Shown: positions 9,377-20,028, counted from the first letter of the stretch. The stretch is 64,000 bases of DNA from Mycobacterium lentiflavum (GCF_022374895.2 NZ_CP092423.2:62001-126000); one strand, 5' to 3'. Numbers and translations are program-made. Notes: generated from the sequence alone by a model not told the origin.

Positions 9377-12295
9377 GTGACCCAACCGCCGATCACCTCG
9401 TCGCCGAGCATCCCTTCGGGTGCCCAGACGGAGTCCGACGCGCCGCCATTCCGTTACACGGCGGAGCTGGCCGGCACTATTGAGGGCACCTGGCAGGACA
9501 ACTGGGCCCGGTTAGGGACGTTCAATGTGCCCAACCCGGTGGGGTCGTTGGCGCCGACCGACGGTACCCCGGTGCCCGACGACAAGTTGTTCGTGCAGGA
9601 CATGTTCCCGTATCCGTCCGGGGACGGGCTGCACGTCGGACACCCCTTGGGTTACATCGCCACCGACGTCTACGCCCGCTATTTCCGGATGATCGGCCGT
9701 AATGTCCTGCACGCCTTAGGATTTGACGCCTTTGGGCTGCCCGCTGAGCAATACGCGGTGCAAACCGGCACGCATCCGCGCACCAGGACCGAGGCCAACA
9801 TCGTCAACTTCCGGCGGCAGTTGGGCCGGTTGGGCCTCGGGCACGACAGTCGGCGATCCTTCTCGACCACCGACGTCGAATTCTACAAGTGGACGCAATG
9901 GATCTTCCTGCAGATCTACAACGCGTGGTTCGACCCGGCGGCCGCCAAGGCCCGGCCGATCGCCGAGCTGATCGCCGAATTCGATTCCGGTGCCCGTCGT
10001 CTCGACGACGGTCGGGACTGGGCGACATTGTCGGCGGGGGAGCGTGCCGACGTGATCGACGGCTACCGGCTGGTGTACCGGGCGGACTCGATGGTGAACT
10101 GGTGCCCCGGGCTGGGCACGGTGCTGGCCAACGAAGAGGTCACCTCCGACGGCCGCAGCGACCGCGGCAACTTCCCGGTGTTCCGGAAACGGTTGCGGCA
10201 GTGGATGATGCGTATCACGGCGTACTCCGACCGGCTGCTCGACGACCTGGACGTGCTGGACTGGCCCGATCAGATCAAGTCCATGCAACGCAACTGGATC
10301 GGCCGTTCTACCGGCGCGGAGGCGCTGTTCTCGGCCACCGTTCTCAACGGCGACCGCAAGGGCTCCGAGGTCGACATCGATGTGTTCACGACGCGACCCG
10401 ACACCTTGTTCGGCGCAACCTATCTGGTGCTGGCTCCCGAGCACGACCTGGTGGACGAGCTGGTCGCCGCCGGCTGGCCGGAAGAAGTGGACCCCAGCTG
10501 GACGTACGGAGCCGCGACGCCCGCGGAAGCCGTTGCGGCCTACCGGCGAGCGATCGCCGCGAAGTCGGATCTCGAGCGCCAGGAGAGCAAGGAGAAGACC
10601 GGCGTTTTCCTGGGCAGCTATGCGATCAATCCGGCCAACGGCAAGCCGGTTCCGGTGTTCATCGCCGACTATGTTCTGGTGGGCTACGGCACCGGGGCCA
10701 TCATGGCGGTGCCGGGCCACGATCAGCGGGACTGGGATTTTGCCAGCGCATTCCACCTGCCGATCGTGGAAGTCATTGCGGGGGGCGATATTTCGGAATC
10801 CGCGTACGCGGGCGACGGCGAGCTGGTGAACTCCGGCTACCTCGACGGTATGGATGTCGCGGCGGCCAAGGAAGCCATCACCGCCCGGCTGGAGTCCGAG
10901 GGCCGCGGCCGGGCGCGGATCGAATTCAAATTGCGGGACTGGCTTTTCGCGCGACAAAGGTATTGGGGCGAACCGTTCCCCATCGTGTACGACAGCGACG
11001 GGCGCCCGCATGCGCTGAACGAGGCCGCGCTTCCGGTGGAGCTGCCCGACATCCCGGATTATTCGCCGGTGCTGTTCGACCCCGACGATGCCGACAGCGA
11101 GCCATCGCCGCCGCTGGGCAAGGCAACCGACTGGGTGCACGTCGAGCTGGACTTGGGCGACGGCCTCAAGCCTTACAGCCGCGACAGCAATGTGATGCCG
11201 CAGTGGGCCGGCAGCTCTTGGTACGAGCTGCGCTACACCGATCCGCATAACTCGGAACGGTTCTGCGCCAAGGAAAATGAGGCGTACTGGATGGGTCCGC
11301 GGCCGGCCGAGCACGGTGCGCAGGACCCCGGCGGCGTCGACCTGTACGTCGGGGGAGCAGAGCACGCGGTGCTACACCTGCTCTATGCCAGGTTCTGGCA
11401 CAAGGTCCTCTACGACCTGGGTCACGTCAGTTCGCGAGAGCCATACCGCCGGCTGGTCAATCAGGGGTACATCCAGGCGTTTGCCTACACCGATTCGCGC
11501 GGGTCGTACGTCGCGGCCGACGAGGTGGTCGAACGGGACGACAAGTTCTTCTACCCGGGGCCCGACGGCGAGATCGAGGTCTTTCAGGAATTCGGCAAAA
11601 TCGGTAAGAGCCTGAAGAATTCGATCTCACCGGACGCCATCTGTGACGAATACGGTGCGGACACCCTGCGGGTGTACGAGATGTCGATGGGCCCGCTCGA
11701 GGCGTCGCGGCCGTGGGCGACCAAGGACGTGATCGGGGCGCACCGTTTCTTGCAGCGGGTCTGGCGGCTGGTGGTCGACGAGAACACCGGCGAATCCAGG
11801 GTGGTCGATGAACCGGAGCAGCTGGACACCGAAACCCTGCGCGCACTGCATCGCACCGTCGCCGGTGTCGCGGAAGACTATGCGGCGCTGCGGAATAACA
11901 CCGCCGCAGCCAAGTTGATCGAGTACACCAATCACCTCACCAAAGAGCATCGCGAGGCGGTGCCCCGCGCTGCTGTCGAACCGCTGGTGCTGATGCTGGC
12001 ACCGCTGGCCCCACACCTGGCCGAGGAGTTGTGGTCGCGGCTGGGGCACACCACGTCATTGGCGCATGGCCCGTTCCCGGAAGCCGACCCCGCTTACCTC
12101 GTCGACGACACCGTCGAGTACCCGGTGCAGGTCAACGGCAAGGTGCGCGGACGTGTGGTGGTGGCCGCCAACGCCGATGACGCCGCTCTGAAAGCCGCCG
12201 CGCTGGGGGATGAAAAGGTCCAGGCGTTCTTGGCTGGGGCCACGCCCCGCAAGGTGATCGTAGTCGCCGGCCGGTTGGTCAATCTGGTCGTCTGA
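9377..12295 (+). CDS. leuS: Leucyl-tRNA synthetase
   Basis: This 972-residue class I synthetase charges tRNA-Leu in the cytoplasm. The HIGH-type motif reads HVGH at about 86–89, after [11 protein letters not shown]. The KMSKS-type loop reads KIGKS at about 741–745. The CP1 editing domain includes the conserved T-rich segment [12 protein letters not shown]. The C-terminal anticodon-binding and LeuRS-specific parts are present. I chose the GTG at 9377 rather than the ATG at 9308 because only this start gives the length and N-terminus of mycobacterial LeuS. Divergent from mtc28; its 3' end overlaps the SDR gene by 17 bases. Confidence 0.97.
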   Translation: MTQPPITSSPSIPSGAQTESDAPPFRYTAELAGTIEGTWQDNWARLGTFNVPNPVGSLAPTDGTPVPDDKLFVQDMFPYPSGDGLHVGHPLGYIATDVYARYFRMIGRNVLHALGFDAFGLPAEQYAVQTGTHPRTRTEANIVNFRRQLGRLGLGHDSRRSFSTTDVEFYKWTQWIFLQIYNAWFDPAAAKARPIAELIAEFDSGARRLDDGRDWATLSAGERADVIDGYRLVYRADSMVNWCPGLGTVLANEEVTSDGRSDRGNFPVFRKRLRQWMMRITAYSDRLLDDLDVLDWPDQIKSMQRNWIGRSTGAEALFSATVLNGDRKGSEVDIDVFTTRPDTLFGATYLVLAPEHDLVDELVAAGWPEEVDPSWTYGAATPAEAVAAYRRAIAAKSDLERQESKEKTGVFLGSYAINPANGKPVPVFIADYVLVGYGTGAIMAVPGHDQRDWDFASAFHLPIVEVIAGGDISESAYAGDGELVNSGYLDGMDVAAAKEAITARLESEGRGRARIEFKLRDWLFARQRYWGEPFPIVYDSDGRPHALNEAALPVELPDIPDYSPVLFDPDDADSEPSPPLGKATDWVHVELDLGDGLKPYSRDSNVMPQWAGSSWYELRYTDPHNSERFCAKENEAYWMGPRPAEHGAQDPGGVDLYVGGAEHAVLHLLYARFWHKVLYDLGHVSSREPYRRLVNQGYIQAFAYTDSRGSYVAADEVVERDDKFFYPGPDGEIEVFQEFGKIGKSLKNSISPDAICDEYGADTLRVYEMSMGPLEASRPWATKDVIGAHRFLQRVWRLVVDENTGESRVVDEPEQLDTETLRALHRTVAGVAEDYAALRNNTAAAKLIEYTNHLTKEHREAVPRAAVEPLVLMLAPLAPHLAEELWSRLGHTTSLAHGPFPEADPAYLVDDTVEYPVQVNGKVRGRVVVAANADDAALKAAALGDEKVQAFLAGATPRKVIVVAGRLVNLVV

Positions 12296-12968
12296 ACCCG
12301 ATTGCCCCCGGCCGCAGCACCACCTCGTGGACGTGGCCGTCGCGTGGCGTGGCCACCGCTTGGGCGACCGCCGCGGCGACGGTTTCGGGCTGCAAGAAAT
12401 TCGCGGGGTCGTACTCACCGCCCTCGAACGCGACCAGTTCGCGTTGCATCTCGGTGTCGGTGCGGCCGGGAAATATCGTGGTGACCCGCAGGTCGGGCTC
12501 GTCGATGCGCAGCGAGTCGGCGAACGCGCGCAATGCGAACTTGCTGGCCGAATAGGATGCCATACCCGGCGAAACCGCGCGTCCCGCCCCGGAGTTGATG
12601 AACACCACCTGACCACGAGCGCTGCGCAGGGCCGGTAACAGTTCCAGCGTAAGGGCCACCGCCCCAAAGACATTCACGCTGAAGGTGGCACGCCATTCGT
12701 CTACATGCGACTCTGCGACCCGGCCCGGGACGGACACGCCCGCGTTGTGCACCAGCACGTCGAGTGCGTCCACGATTTCGCACGCGGCCGCGATCTCGTC
12801 GATGTCGGTCAAGTCCAGTGGGAAGGTGGTGGCGCCGAGTCGCTCCGCGACGGCGTCGAGCCGGGTCGAGGGCCGCCCGGCCAGCAGCAGCGTGTGCGTC
12901 GGGGCCAGCGCGGTGGCGATGGCGGAGCCGATACCGCCGCCGGCACCAGTGATGAGTGCAGTTGGCAT
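12279..12968 (-). CDS. Short-chain dehydrogenase/reductase
   Basis: A 229-residue classical SDR. The N-terminal cofactor motif is TGAGGGIG (residues 7–14), followed by an NAG motif (VLVHNAGVS), the active-site Ser region (INSGAG) and YSASK with the catalytic Tyr and Lys. It is a likely NAD(P)-dependent oxidoreductase of unknown substrate. It is convergent with leuS and their ends overlap by 17 bases. This gene is not part of the M. tuberculosis Rv0041–Rv0042c order as I recall it, so it is probably a lineage-specific insertion or was lost in M. tuberculosis. Confidence 0.88.
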   Translation of the reverse strand: MPTALITGAGGGIGSAIATALAPTHTLLLAGRPSTRLDAVAERLGATTFPLDLTDIDEIAAACEIVDALDVLVHNAGVSVPGRVAESHVDEWRATFSVNVFGAVALTLELLPALRSARGQVVFINSGAGRAVSPGMASYSASKFALRAFADSLRIDEPDLRVTTIFPGRTDTEMQRELVAFEGGEYDPANFLQPETVAAAVAQAVATPRDGHVHEVVLRPGAIGFRRPD

Positions 12969-13016
12969 GAAGATCAGTCTACGGACAGCACCAATGCCGT
13001 TGGAAACCAGGTACTT

Positions 13017-13523
13017 TCACGCACGCTTGCGTGCGGGTGACTCTCCGCCGGCGGGACCCGACGTCGGCTCGCCCGAGGCCAGGTGCTCCAGCGGTGCCAG
13101 CGCTTTGGTCAGCATGTCCAGGTCCGACTCGTTGAGCTGGCTGAGCATCGCGGCCAGCGCCGCGTGCCGATTAGCCAGTGACTCGGCGTGAACGGCCCGG
13201 CCGCGCGGCGTGATGTCGACGAGCACGGCCCGTAGGTCGGACGGGTCGCGCGAGCGCTTCACCAGTCCGATCTTCTCCAGCCGGCGGATCGCCACGGTCG
13301 TGGTGGGGGTCCGCACCCGTTCGTGTGCGGCCAGATCCGTCATCCGGATCGGGCCTTGATCGAGCAAGGTGACCAGGATCGACAACTGCGCCAAGGTCAA
13401 TTCGCCCGCCACCACCCCACTGGGATCGCCGCGGCGCAGTATCGAAAACAGTTTGGACAGCGCGCGGTGCAAGCCTTCCGCAAGCTCGGTCACCTCGGCC
13501 GCGGTGGAGTCGCTGTCCGCCAT
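13017..13523 (-). CDS. MarR-family transcriptional regulator (Rv0042c-like)
   Basis: A 168-residue winged-helix regulator. The recognition region is LAAHERVRTPTTTVAIRRLEKIGLVKR, followed by the wing segment RDPSDLRAVLVDITPRG, both typical of MarR. The open frame extends upstream to 13742, but that part is the antisense of the ABC ATPase gene, so I start at the ATG 13523. It lies downstream of the ABC transporter on the same strand, with 64 bases between. Ligand and targets are unknown. Confidence 0.87.
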   Translation of the reverse strand: MADSDSTAAEVTELAEGLHRALSKLFSILRRGDPSGVVAGELTLAQLSILVTLLDQGPIRMTDLAAHERVRTPTTTVAIRRLEKIGLVKRSRDPSDLRAVLVDITPRGRAVHAESLANRHAALAAMLSQLNESDLDMLTKALAPLEHLASGEPTSGPAGGESPARKRA

Positions 13524-13587
13524 AAGTCGGCAGTCTAACCCGATATGGGTGGCGTACAAGGTAGCTACGACGACTATTTTTAGCCCG

Positions 13588-14337
13588 TCAAAGCACTTGG
13601 GACAGGAATCGCTGCAGTCTTTCGGTCTTAGCCGCTTCGAATATCTGCTCGGGTGGCCCGGATTCCACCACCTTGCCGTGATCCATGAACACGACGATGT
13701 CCGACGCCGACCGAGCGAAATCCATTTCGTGCGTAACCACAATCATCGTCATCCCGCCGGCGCCGAGGTCGGCGATGAGTTGCAATGCTCCCTTGACCAT
13801 CTCCGGATCCAGTGCGGATGTCGCCTCGTCGAAAAACATCACCTGCGGCCCCATGGCCAGCGCCCGGGCGATCGCAACCCGTTGCTGTTGGCCCCCCGAC
13901 AGCATGCCGGGGCGGGCACCGGCCTTGTGCTTCAGGCCAACTCGCTCCAGCTGAGCCAGCGCGAGTTCCTCGGCCTCGTCCGCGGACAGCCCGCGCAACT
14001 TGCGCGGGGCCAGCGCCACGTTCTTGAGGATGCTCAGATGCGGGAACAGGTTGTAATGCTGGAACACCATGCCGATGCGTTGACGGAGTTCGGCGGGATC
14101 GTCGTGCAGCACCGAGTGCCCGTCGAGCAGGATGTCGCCCTGGTCGGGTTCGTAGAGTCGGTTCAGTGCCCGCAGCAGCGTCGACTTACCCGACCCCGAC
14201 GGTCCGACGACGGCCACCGTGGTGCCTGCGGGGGCTTCGAAGGTGACGCCCCGCAGTACCTTGTTCCCGCCGAGGGTTTTGTGAATGTCCCTGGCTTCCA
14301 ACGAGACTGAGGCGCGACTTGCGGTGGTGTCGGTCAT
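13588..14337 (-). CDS. Amino-acid ABC transporter ATP-binding protein (GlnQ-like)
   Basis: A 249-residue ABC ATPase. Walker A is GPSGSGKST, the Q-loop is VFQHYNLFPHL, the signature is LSGGQQQR, Walker B is QVMFFDEATSALD, and the switch His is in VTHEM. The VFQHYNLFPH segment is characteristic of polar amino-acid uptake ATPases. The ATG at 14337 overlaps the stop of the fused binding-protein/permease gene in ATGA fashion, so translation is probably coupled. A longer frame to 14928 is only antisense extension. It energises amino-acid uptake at the membrane. Confidence 0.93.
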   Translation of the reverse strand: MTDTTASRASVSLEARDIHKTLGGNKVLRGVTFEAPAGTTVAVVGPSGSGKSTLLRALNRLYEPDQGDILLDGHSVLHDDPAELRQRIGMVFQHYNLFPHLSILKNVALAPRKLRGLSADEAEELALAQLERVGLKHKAGARPGMLSGGQQQRVAIARALAMGPQVMFFDEATSALDPEMVKGALQLIADLGAGGMTMIVVTHEMDFARSASDIVVFMDHGKVVESGPPEQIFEAAKTERLQRFLSQVL

Positions 14338-16142
14338 GTCATCCCCGGGCCGAGGGTGGAGCTGACCATGGCGGCAGATTCTTCTGACTCGTCGCTGGAG
14401 CCGCCGCGGCGCAGCCGCGCGTCGATGTAGTTCACCAAATGCGTTAACGGAACGGTCAATAACAGATAGAAGAGGCCGGCGGCCACCAACGGCGACAAGT
14501 TGCCGGTCTGTGCGTTGAGGTCGCGGCCCACTTGAAACAGCTCTCGCTGCTGGGCCACCAGACCCAGGAAGTACACCAACGCCGAGCCCTTCAGGAGCGC
14601 GATGGCCTGATTGACCAGCGCGGGCAACACCCGCCGGACTCCCTGCGGCACCACGACCAGTCGCATCGCGGCCGGATAACTGAATCCGAGTGCGCGCGCG
14701 GCCTCCAGCTGGCCGGAATCGACGCTCTGGATTCCCGAGCGCAGAATCTCGCCGATGTAGGCCGCCGCCATCAAGCCCAGCGCGGCGATGCCCAACGGGT
14801 ACGGGTCGTTGTTCGTCAGCCCACCCACCAGCGGCCCGATCCCCATCCCGATGATCAAGATGATCACCACTTCGGGAAGACCGCGGAAGATGTCGGTATA
14901 GATCCGCGCCGGCCAGCGCAGCCACCATGAGTTCGACATGCCCGCCATGGCCAGCACCATGCCGAGAACCAGCCCGATCGCCAGCGCGCTGTTTGTCAGG
15001 ATCAACGTGTTGGGCAGCCCCGTCATGAGCAAAGCGGGGATCGCCTGCTTGTAGAGATCCCAGTCCAAGAACTGGTCGCGCAGTTGCGCGAGTACGGATT
15101 TCGGGGCCGGCGGGTGCGCCGACCTGTGGTGGTTACTGGCCGCTATCGCGGCGAAGTCCGGCAGGTGCGGAGCCGGGGCGGCCCGGGATCCGGGTTTCCA
15201 GCCCGGTGGCAACGGGCGCGGGACCCATTCCGAGTAGAGCTTCGACCAAGTGCCGTCGGCGATGACGGCGTCCAGGGCGGAGTTCAGCGCCGAGATCAGC
15301 GCCGGGTTGTCGTTGGCAACCGGGTACGCGACGAAGTCGCCGGGGCTGAATTCGTTGGCCACGACCACCGCCGGATCGCCGGGGTGCATCACAGTGGTGG
15401 CCAGTGCTGCCGGCGCGACCCAGGCGTCGATTTGGTGGGTCTTGAGGCTGGCGTACACGGTGGAGAAGCCGGGGTACTTCACCGGTTGCAGGTGCAGGGT
15501 GTCGACGACGTAGGACTCCTCGACGGTGCCCTGGACGACGCCGATTCGTTGCCCCTCGGCGAGATTACTGAAGCTTTTGATCGGCGACCCGGGTGGCACG
15601 ATCAGCGCGTAGTAGCCGAAGTCGTAGCCGTTGGTAAACCCGACGGTGCGCCGCCGGGCAGCAGTGGCCTTCACCGATGACGAGCCCACGTCGAAGCGTC
15701 GCGACGCCACCTCGGCGAGCAGGGCGGAGAAATCGGTACTGGCGAAACGGACCTGCAGCCCCAGCTTTTTCGCCATCGCGGTCAGCAGCTGATTGTCGAA
15801 TCCGCTGAAGGTGCCGTTCGCGTCAACACAGACCGAGGGCGGGGCATCCGACAGGGTGCCGACGTTCAGGACGCCCGGTGAGTTCAGGCCCAGCGCGTTG
15901 ACGTTGATCTCGCTGAGCGGCTCCACGGAGGCGGTCGTGTGGTCGTCGTCGCGTCCGAGGCCGCCGATGGTGGTCAGGTCTTTCGGTAAGGCGGACGCGC
16001 TCTCGGGTCCGGCCGGCGCGCATTGGTTTCGGTCGGCGAACGCGGGTCCGGCCAACACCAGGCTGACCACGATCACAATTGTCGTGGTTAGCCCGAACAG
16101 CTTGGCGCCGCACTTCGCGCGCGGGCCTTCGCACGAGTTCAT
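14334..16142 (-). CDS. Fused amino-acid-binding protein and ABC permease
   Basis: A 602-residue fusion. The N-terminus is a signal peptide or anchor (hydrophobic TTTIVIVVSLVLAGPAFA). A periplasmic-binding domain of SBP_bac_3 type follows (about 80–320, with FSGFDNQLLTAMAKKLG and WSKLYSEW), then a linker and a HisM/GlnP-type permease domain (about 365–585). The permease contains the EAA-loop-like segment EAARALGFSYPAAMRLVVVPQ. It delivers an amino acid (glutamine, glutamate or similar, inferred) to the channel. The ATPase gene follows with a four-base overlap. I start at ATG 16142; earlier in-frame residues are arginine-rich and lie before the signal sequence. Confidence 0.9.
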   Translation of the reverse strand: MNSCEGPRAKCGAKLFGLTTTIVIVVSLVLAGPAFADRNQCAPAGPESASALPKDLTTIGGLGRDDDHTTASVEPLSEINVNALGLNSPGVLNVGTLSDAPPSVCVDANGTFSGFDNQLLTAMAKKLGLQVRFASTDFSALLAEVASRRFDVGSSSVKATAARRRTVGFTNGYDFGYYALIVPPGSPIKSFSNLAEGQRIGVVQGTVEESYVVDTLHLQPVKYPGFSTVYASLKTHQIDAWVAPAALATTVMHPGDPAVVVANEFSPGDFVAYPVANDNPALISALNSALDAVIADGTWSKLYSEWVPRPLPPGWKPGSRAAPAPHLPDFAAIAASNHHRSAHPPAPKSVLAQLRDQFLDWDLYKQAIPALLMTGLPNTLILTNSALAIGLVLGMVLAMAGMSNSWWLRWPARIYTDIFRGLPEVVIILIIGMGIGPLVGGLTNNDPYPLGIAALGLMAAAYIGEILRSGIQSVDSGQLEAARALGFSYPAAMRLVVVPQGVRRVLPALVNQAIALLKGSALVYFLGLVAQQRELFQVGRDLNAQTGNLSPLVAAGLFYLLLTVPLTHLVNYIDARLRRGGSSDESEESAAMVSSTLGPGMT

Positions 16143-16191
16143 CACCGCCACCGTATCGACCGGGCGGCAACTCGTCGCGGCGAGAGTCGAT

Positions 16192-16932
16192 TTAGAGTGC
16201 CATCGACGGCTCGGCGCAGACCGTCTCCGTCTTCGCCAGCCCGGGAAGCGGTCCGGCAACAACCTGCCGAACGTCGTCGGGTGCGGTGAAAACCCTGCGC
16301 CGGAACAGTTCGGCCAGCATGGCCTGCGCCATCAGGTAGGCGCGGCCGACGCATGCCGCCCGCGCGGCGTCCGGGTCACGGCGGCGGATTGCCGACGTTT
16401 CGTCCTCGTAGTAGGGCAGCACGTCGTCGCGATTGTTCTGGTAGCTCATCCAGAAGGCGTGGGGGATGAGGTCTTGCGAGGCACGAATGGTGGCGTGCAG
16501 TCGCGGCCCGGCGTATTCGTCATTGACGGTGCGCCGGTACTCCGCGGCGAGTTCGGAAAAGACCCGGGAGTCCTTCGCGGTGCGCATCGAGCGCATCAGC
16601 GAATCGAGCTGGCCCAGGATCCGCGGCGTCGGGTTGCTGGCGGCGCGCGCCGAGGCGATGCCGTTGAGCATGCCGTCGAGCTCGTGATGCTCGAGGACGG
16701 TGACTTCATCGAATCGTTCGACGAACGCGCCCCGGTGATAGCGGGTCGACACGATGCCGTCGTGCTCGAGCTCGATCAGGGCCTCTTGAATCGGCACCCG
16801 ACTGACTCCCAAGCCGAGTGCGATCTCGTTGCGGTCGACGCGGTCGCCGCTGCGCAGCTTGCCCGTCAGCACCAGGTTGAGGATGTGGTTGACAACCTGG
16901 TCCTTTTCTTTGACCCCGTATTTCTTCGGCAT
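16192..16932 (-). CDS. GntR-family regulator with FCD-type domain (Rv0043c homologue)
   Basis: A 246-residue regulator. The N-terminal winged helix contains [33 protein letters not shown], the standard GntR helix-turn-helix. The C-terminal part is all-helical like FCD ligand domains ([16 protein letters not shown]). The N-terminus [14 protein letters not shown] is the conserved start of Rv0043c orthologues. It lies just upstream of the fused ABC transporter and downstream of the LLM gene on the same strand, so it may regulate either; that is inference. Confidence 0.92.
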   Translation of the reverse strand: MPKKYGVKEKDQVVNHILNLVLTGKLRSGDRVDRNEIALGLGVSRVPIQEALIELEHDGIVSTRYHRGAFVERFDEVTVLEHHELDGMLNGIASARAASNPTPRILGQLDSLMRSMRTAKDSRVFSELAAEYRRTVNDEYAGPRLHATIRASQDLIPHAFWMSYQNNRDDVLPYYEDETSAIRRRDPDAARAACVGRAYLMAQAMLAELFRRRVFTAPDDVRQVVAGPLPGLAKTETVCAEPSMAL

Positions 16933-17045
16933 GAGTCTCTTTCAATTCTGTTGCAGCTCCGCACCAGCGATCGGCGGTGGAAAGTTTCTCATGTATTTGC
17001 GGATTCGTTAAGGTGTTTGGCGGATGAATTGGAGGCGAACCCCAA

Positions 17046-17852
17046 TTAACGCGCGTCGCGCCAGCGGCACAATGCCTCGGCCGCGCCGAGGTCGTAATCG
17101 GGACCATTGACGCCGACCGTCAGCAGTGTCACCCCCAACGCGGTAAGCCCCTCGGCGTTGGCGATCAATCCGTCGACCCCTTCGCCGCGGCGCACACCGC
17201 TGTTGTCCTCCACACCGGCCGACCGCTCGATCGTCGACGGGTCGCGCCCGACCGCGGCGCAATGCTCTTCCAGCACGGCCGCGGCGGCCGGGTAGGTACC
17301 GACAGTGGTGAAACCGTGCCAGATGTCGCCGTACTCGGCGACCAGTCGCAGGGTCTTCCGCGGACCCTTGCCGCCGATCAGTATCGGGATGTCGCGGGTG
17401 GGTGCGGGATTGAGCTTGGTCAGCCGCGACGTGATCCGGGGGAAGGCCGCGGCCAGGTCGTCGAGACGGCTACCCGCGGTACCGAATTCGTAGCCGTACT
17501 CGTCGTAGTCCTTTTCTTTCCAACCGGATCCGATACCCAGGATCAACCGGCCGTCGGAAATGTGGTCGACGGTGCGCGCCATGTCGGCCAGCAGCTCCGG
17601 ATTGCGATACGAGTTGCACGTCACCAGCGCGCCGAACTCGATGCGCGACGTCTGCTCGGCCCAGGCCGCCAGCACCGTCCAGCACTCGAAATGCGGGCCA
17701 TCGGGATCACCGTAGAGCGGGAAGAAGTGATCCCAGGTGAAGGCGACGTCGACACCCATGTCCTCGCAGCGCCGCACGGCGTCGCGGATGTGGCGGTATT
17801 CGGGCGCGTGCTGCGGCTGTAGTTGTACTCCGATGCGAACGGGGTGGGTCAT
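17046..17852 (-). CDS. LLM-class (F420-type) flavin oxidoreductase (Rv0044c homologue)
   Basis: A 268-residue luciferase-like monooxygenase-fold enzyme. Typical segments are VDVAFTWDHFFPL, RIEFGALVTCNSYRNPELLADMARTVDHISDGRLILGIGSGW and ILIGGKGPRKTLRLVAEYGDIWH. These enzymes use F420 or FMN; the branch with the DHISDGRLILGIGSGW run is mostly F420-dependent. The substrate is unknown. The open frame extends to 18089, but the ATG at 17852 gives the family N-terminus. It lies 26 bases after the hydrolase gene, likely in the same operon. Confidence 0.9.
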   Translation of the reverse strand: MTHPVRIGVQLQPQHAPEYRHIRDAVRRCEDMGVDVAFTWDHFFPLYGDPDGPHFECWTVLAAWAEQTSRIEFGALVTCNSYRNPELLADMARTVDHISDGRLILGIGSGWKEKDYDEYGYEFGTAGSRLDDLAAAFPRITSRLTKLNPAPTRDIPILIGGKGPRKTLRLVAEYGDIWHGFTTVGTYPAAAAVLEEHCAAVGRDPSTIERSAGVEDNSGVRRGEGVDGLIANAEGLTALGVTLLTVGVNGPDYDLGAAEALCRWRDAR

Positions 17853-17878
17853 ACGACCACCGTAGGAGCCGGGGCCTC

Positions 17879-18805
17879 TCAGCGTGCGTTGAGGACCCCG
17901 GTCAATAGTTCGATCAGGGCGCGGGGCTGATCGCTTTGCACGGAATGTCCGGAGTTCTCGACAACGTGAGCCTGCCGGAAATGCGTTGCGCGCTGGGCGA
18001 GTTCGTCTGCGTCCTGGTCCGTGACGAAGGGCGACGAGCCACCGCGCACCAAGGTGACGGGTGCGGTCAACGCGTCGACGTCTTTCCATAAATCATCGAA
18101 GTCTGGGACTTTGCGGATGGTGTCGTAGCGCCACGCCCAGTTCCCGTTCTCGAGCCGTCGGGAGTTGTGGAACACGCCGCGGCGCAGTGCCTTGACTTCG
18201 CGGTGTGGGGCCGCGGCGACCGTCAGGTCGAGCATGGCCTGAAAGCTGGGGAACTCGCGCTCACCCTGCACCAGCGCGACCGTGCCCTGCTGCTCGGTGG
18301 TCAGCTCGGCGTAGCGGTGCAATGCCGATGGGGTGACGTCGACGAGAACGAGTTCGCGCACCAGTTCCGGTGCGATCGCGCCGAGCCGGATCCCGGTCAG
18401 CCCGCCCAGCGACATGCCCACGATCAGGTCGGCGTCGGGCGCGAGGTCGCGCAGCACCGGCGCCACGGCATCGGCGTTGTGCTGCGGCGAGTAGTCGCCG
18501 TCTGCACGCCAGCCGGAATGGCCATGGCCGGGCAGGTCGACCGCCAGTGCCGGCACCCCGAGCCCGACGATGACGGTGTCCCAGGTGTGGGCGTTCTGTC
18601 CGCCACCGTGCAGAAAGACGATCCGTGGCGCAGTGCCGCCCCAGCGCAGCGCGCTGATGGACCCGTTCGGCGTTTCAGCCCCGATCCGTTCGACGTCCGG
18701 CAGCCGACCGGTGACACCGGCCTGCTCGGCGTTCTCGGACAGCAGCGAGAATTCGGACATCCCGGCCAGTTCGTCTTGGGAGATATCGGTCACGATCTTT
18801 GACAT
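17879..18805 (-). CDS. Alpha/beta hydrolase (Rv0045c homologue)
   Basis: A 308-residue alpha/beta hydrolase. The oxyanion region is FLHGGGQNAHTWD, the nucleophile elbow is GMSLGG, and the C-terminal catalytic His lies in VENSGHSVQSDQP. Rv0045c is characterised as an esterase acting on short-chain esters. I start at ATG 18805; it overlaps the stop of the upstream DUF1214 gene as TAATG, which indicates translational coupling. The gene therefore belongs to the operon that begins with the LLM gene at 23123. Confidence 0.92.
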   Translation of the reverse strand: MSKIVTDISQDELAGMSEFSLLSENAEQAGVTGRLPDVERIGAETPNGSISALRWGGTAPRIVFLHGGGQNAHTWDTVIVGLGVPALAVDLPGHGHSGWRADGDYSPQHNADAVAPVLRDLAPDADLIVGMSLGGLTGIRLGAIAPELVRELVLVDVTPSALHRYAELTTEQQGTVALVQGEREFPSFQAMLDLTVAAAPHREVKALRRGVFHNSRRLENGNWAWRYDTIRKVPDFDDLWKDVDALTAPVTLVRGGSSPFVTDQDADELAQRATHFRQAHVVENSGHSVQSDQPRALIELLTGVLNAR

Positions 18806-20028
18806 TAGAGGAAGTAACGGCTCCGAATGCCGTGGAATCGCTCCCACATTGCCGCGCAGCGTTGCGCGGGGTTCACGGTCACAGTGTCCGGCGGAAGCGC
18901 GCGTGCGATGTCGTCGTGTTTGACGACCTTGGTGTCCAGCACGGCGGGTTCGCCCTCGAGCATGTGGCGATAGGTCAGGTTCCCGCGCTCGAAGCCTTGG
19001 GTGTCCAGCCAGTTGTGGACATTCGGATCACGATGCGCCATGACCAGGCGGATGCGCCCGTCGCCGTCGATTTTGGTGCGGCTGGGGGTGTAGCTCACCG
19101 GGCGGTAGAGGTAATCCATGCTGTTGAAGAACACGCCCATGTTGGTGAACATCCACAACCCGTCGTGGGCGTCGAATTCGACGATCAGCGCCTCGTCAGG
19201 TGCGAGCTCCCAGTACATGTTGGCGGCGGCGCGGCCCCGCTTGCTGTCCGGGTGGCTGGCGTCAACTCCTGGAATGAGGGGAAACGCGTTGGGATGCTCG
19301 GCGTCGACGCCGCCATAGGTGAACGGAAATTCGGGCCAGTCCGACATCAGGCCGGTGACGAAATCGCCGGCCCATTCCATCGCCTCGATCATGACCTGCG
19401 GACCGGGCAGCGGTTTGGGGTCGGCCATGTCGACCCGCTCGATCCGCAGCTGGGCCGGTAGATCATCCCAGGCGTCGAATCCTTGGCGGATGAACAGCTT
19501 TCGCGAATGCACGGTAGTGGGTAACCAGTTGGGACCGCGCTCGGCCCCACCGATGTAGATCTCGAAATCACCGTCGTCGCCGACGCTGAGTTGATGCCCG
19601 AACAAGTTGGCCTCGGGCGTGTCACCGAACGGCTCGTGTAGCACGCCGGGCCCGGGGACCCTGGCGCCCTGCACGGTGACGTTGAAAAACGGTGCGGTTC
19701 CGCGGTTTCCGTGTAATCGGTAGGTCGACTGCCCGTTGATCCAGACCTGCTGGTAGGTGAAATCGGCACAGTCGCCGCCGAGCTTGCGGGTCGGACCGCA
19801 GAACGTGTGCAGCACCGGGTACCCGGTGTCGCGGGTCTCGAGCGACAGATCGAAGGCCTGGCCCAGGTTCTGGGTGAGGAAGCGGAACGCGTCGACGCGC
19901 TGCGTCCCCGACGCGGCGTTGGCGTCCTTGAAGACCTGCTCGCCCGCCCGCTGCAGCTGCGCGCAGAACTCGACCCACGCCGAGCGCAGCGCCGCATCGT
20001 CCGCACCGTCACCGAAAGCCATTGTCAC
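18805..20028 (-). CDS. DUF1214-domain protein
   Basis: A 407-residue protein without signal peptide. The C-terminal part (about 270–370), with WELAPDEALIVEFDAHDGLWMFTNMGVFFNSMDY and DGRIRLVMAHRDPNVHNWLDTQGFERG, matches the DUF1214 family. Its biochemical role is unknown; the fold is a beta-rich domain often found near lipid or steroid metabolism genes. The GTG at 20028 overlaps the stop of the preceding gene in GTGA form; an ATG two codons later is the alternative. It is coupled to the hydrolase gene by TAATG. Confidence 0.82.
   Translation of the reverse strand: MTMAFGDGADDAALRSAWVEFCAQLQRAGEQVFKDANAASGTQRVDAFRFLTQNLGQAFDLSLETRDTGYPVLHTFCGPTRKLGGDCADFTYQQVWINGQSTYRLHGNRGTAPFFNVTVQGARVPGPGVLHEPFGDTPEANLFGHQLSVGDDGDFEIYIGGAERGPNWLPTTVHSRKLFIRQGFDAWDDLPAQLRIERVDMADPKPLPGPQVMIEAMEWAGDFVTGLMSDWPEFPFTYGGVDAEHPNAFPLIPGVDASHPDSKRGRAAANMYWELAPDEALIVEFDAHDGLWMFTNMGVFFNSMDYLYRPVSYTPSRTKIDGDGRIRLVMAHRDPNVHNWLDTQGFERGNLTYRHMLEGEPAVLDTKVVKHDDIARALPPDTVTVNPAQRCAAMWERFHGIRSRYFL

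Noticed and set aside
9716..11365. 549-codon open frame antisense to leuS
   Set aside because: It lies wholly within leuS and has no family-like motifs; long antisense frames are expected in GC-rich genes.
13524..13742. N-terminal extension of the MarR gene
   Set aside because: The extra 73 codons are antisense-like sequence overlapping the ABC ATPase gene and lack MarR similarity.
14338..14928. N-terminal extension of the GlnQ-like gene
   Set aside because: It is a shadow of the fused permease gene; the ATPase begins cleanly at 14337 with an ATGA overlap.
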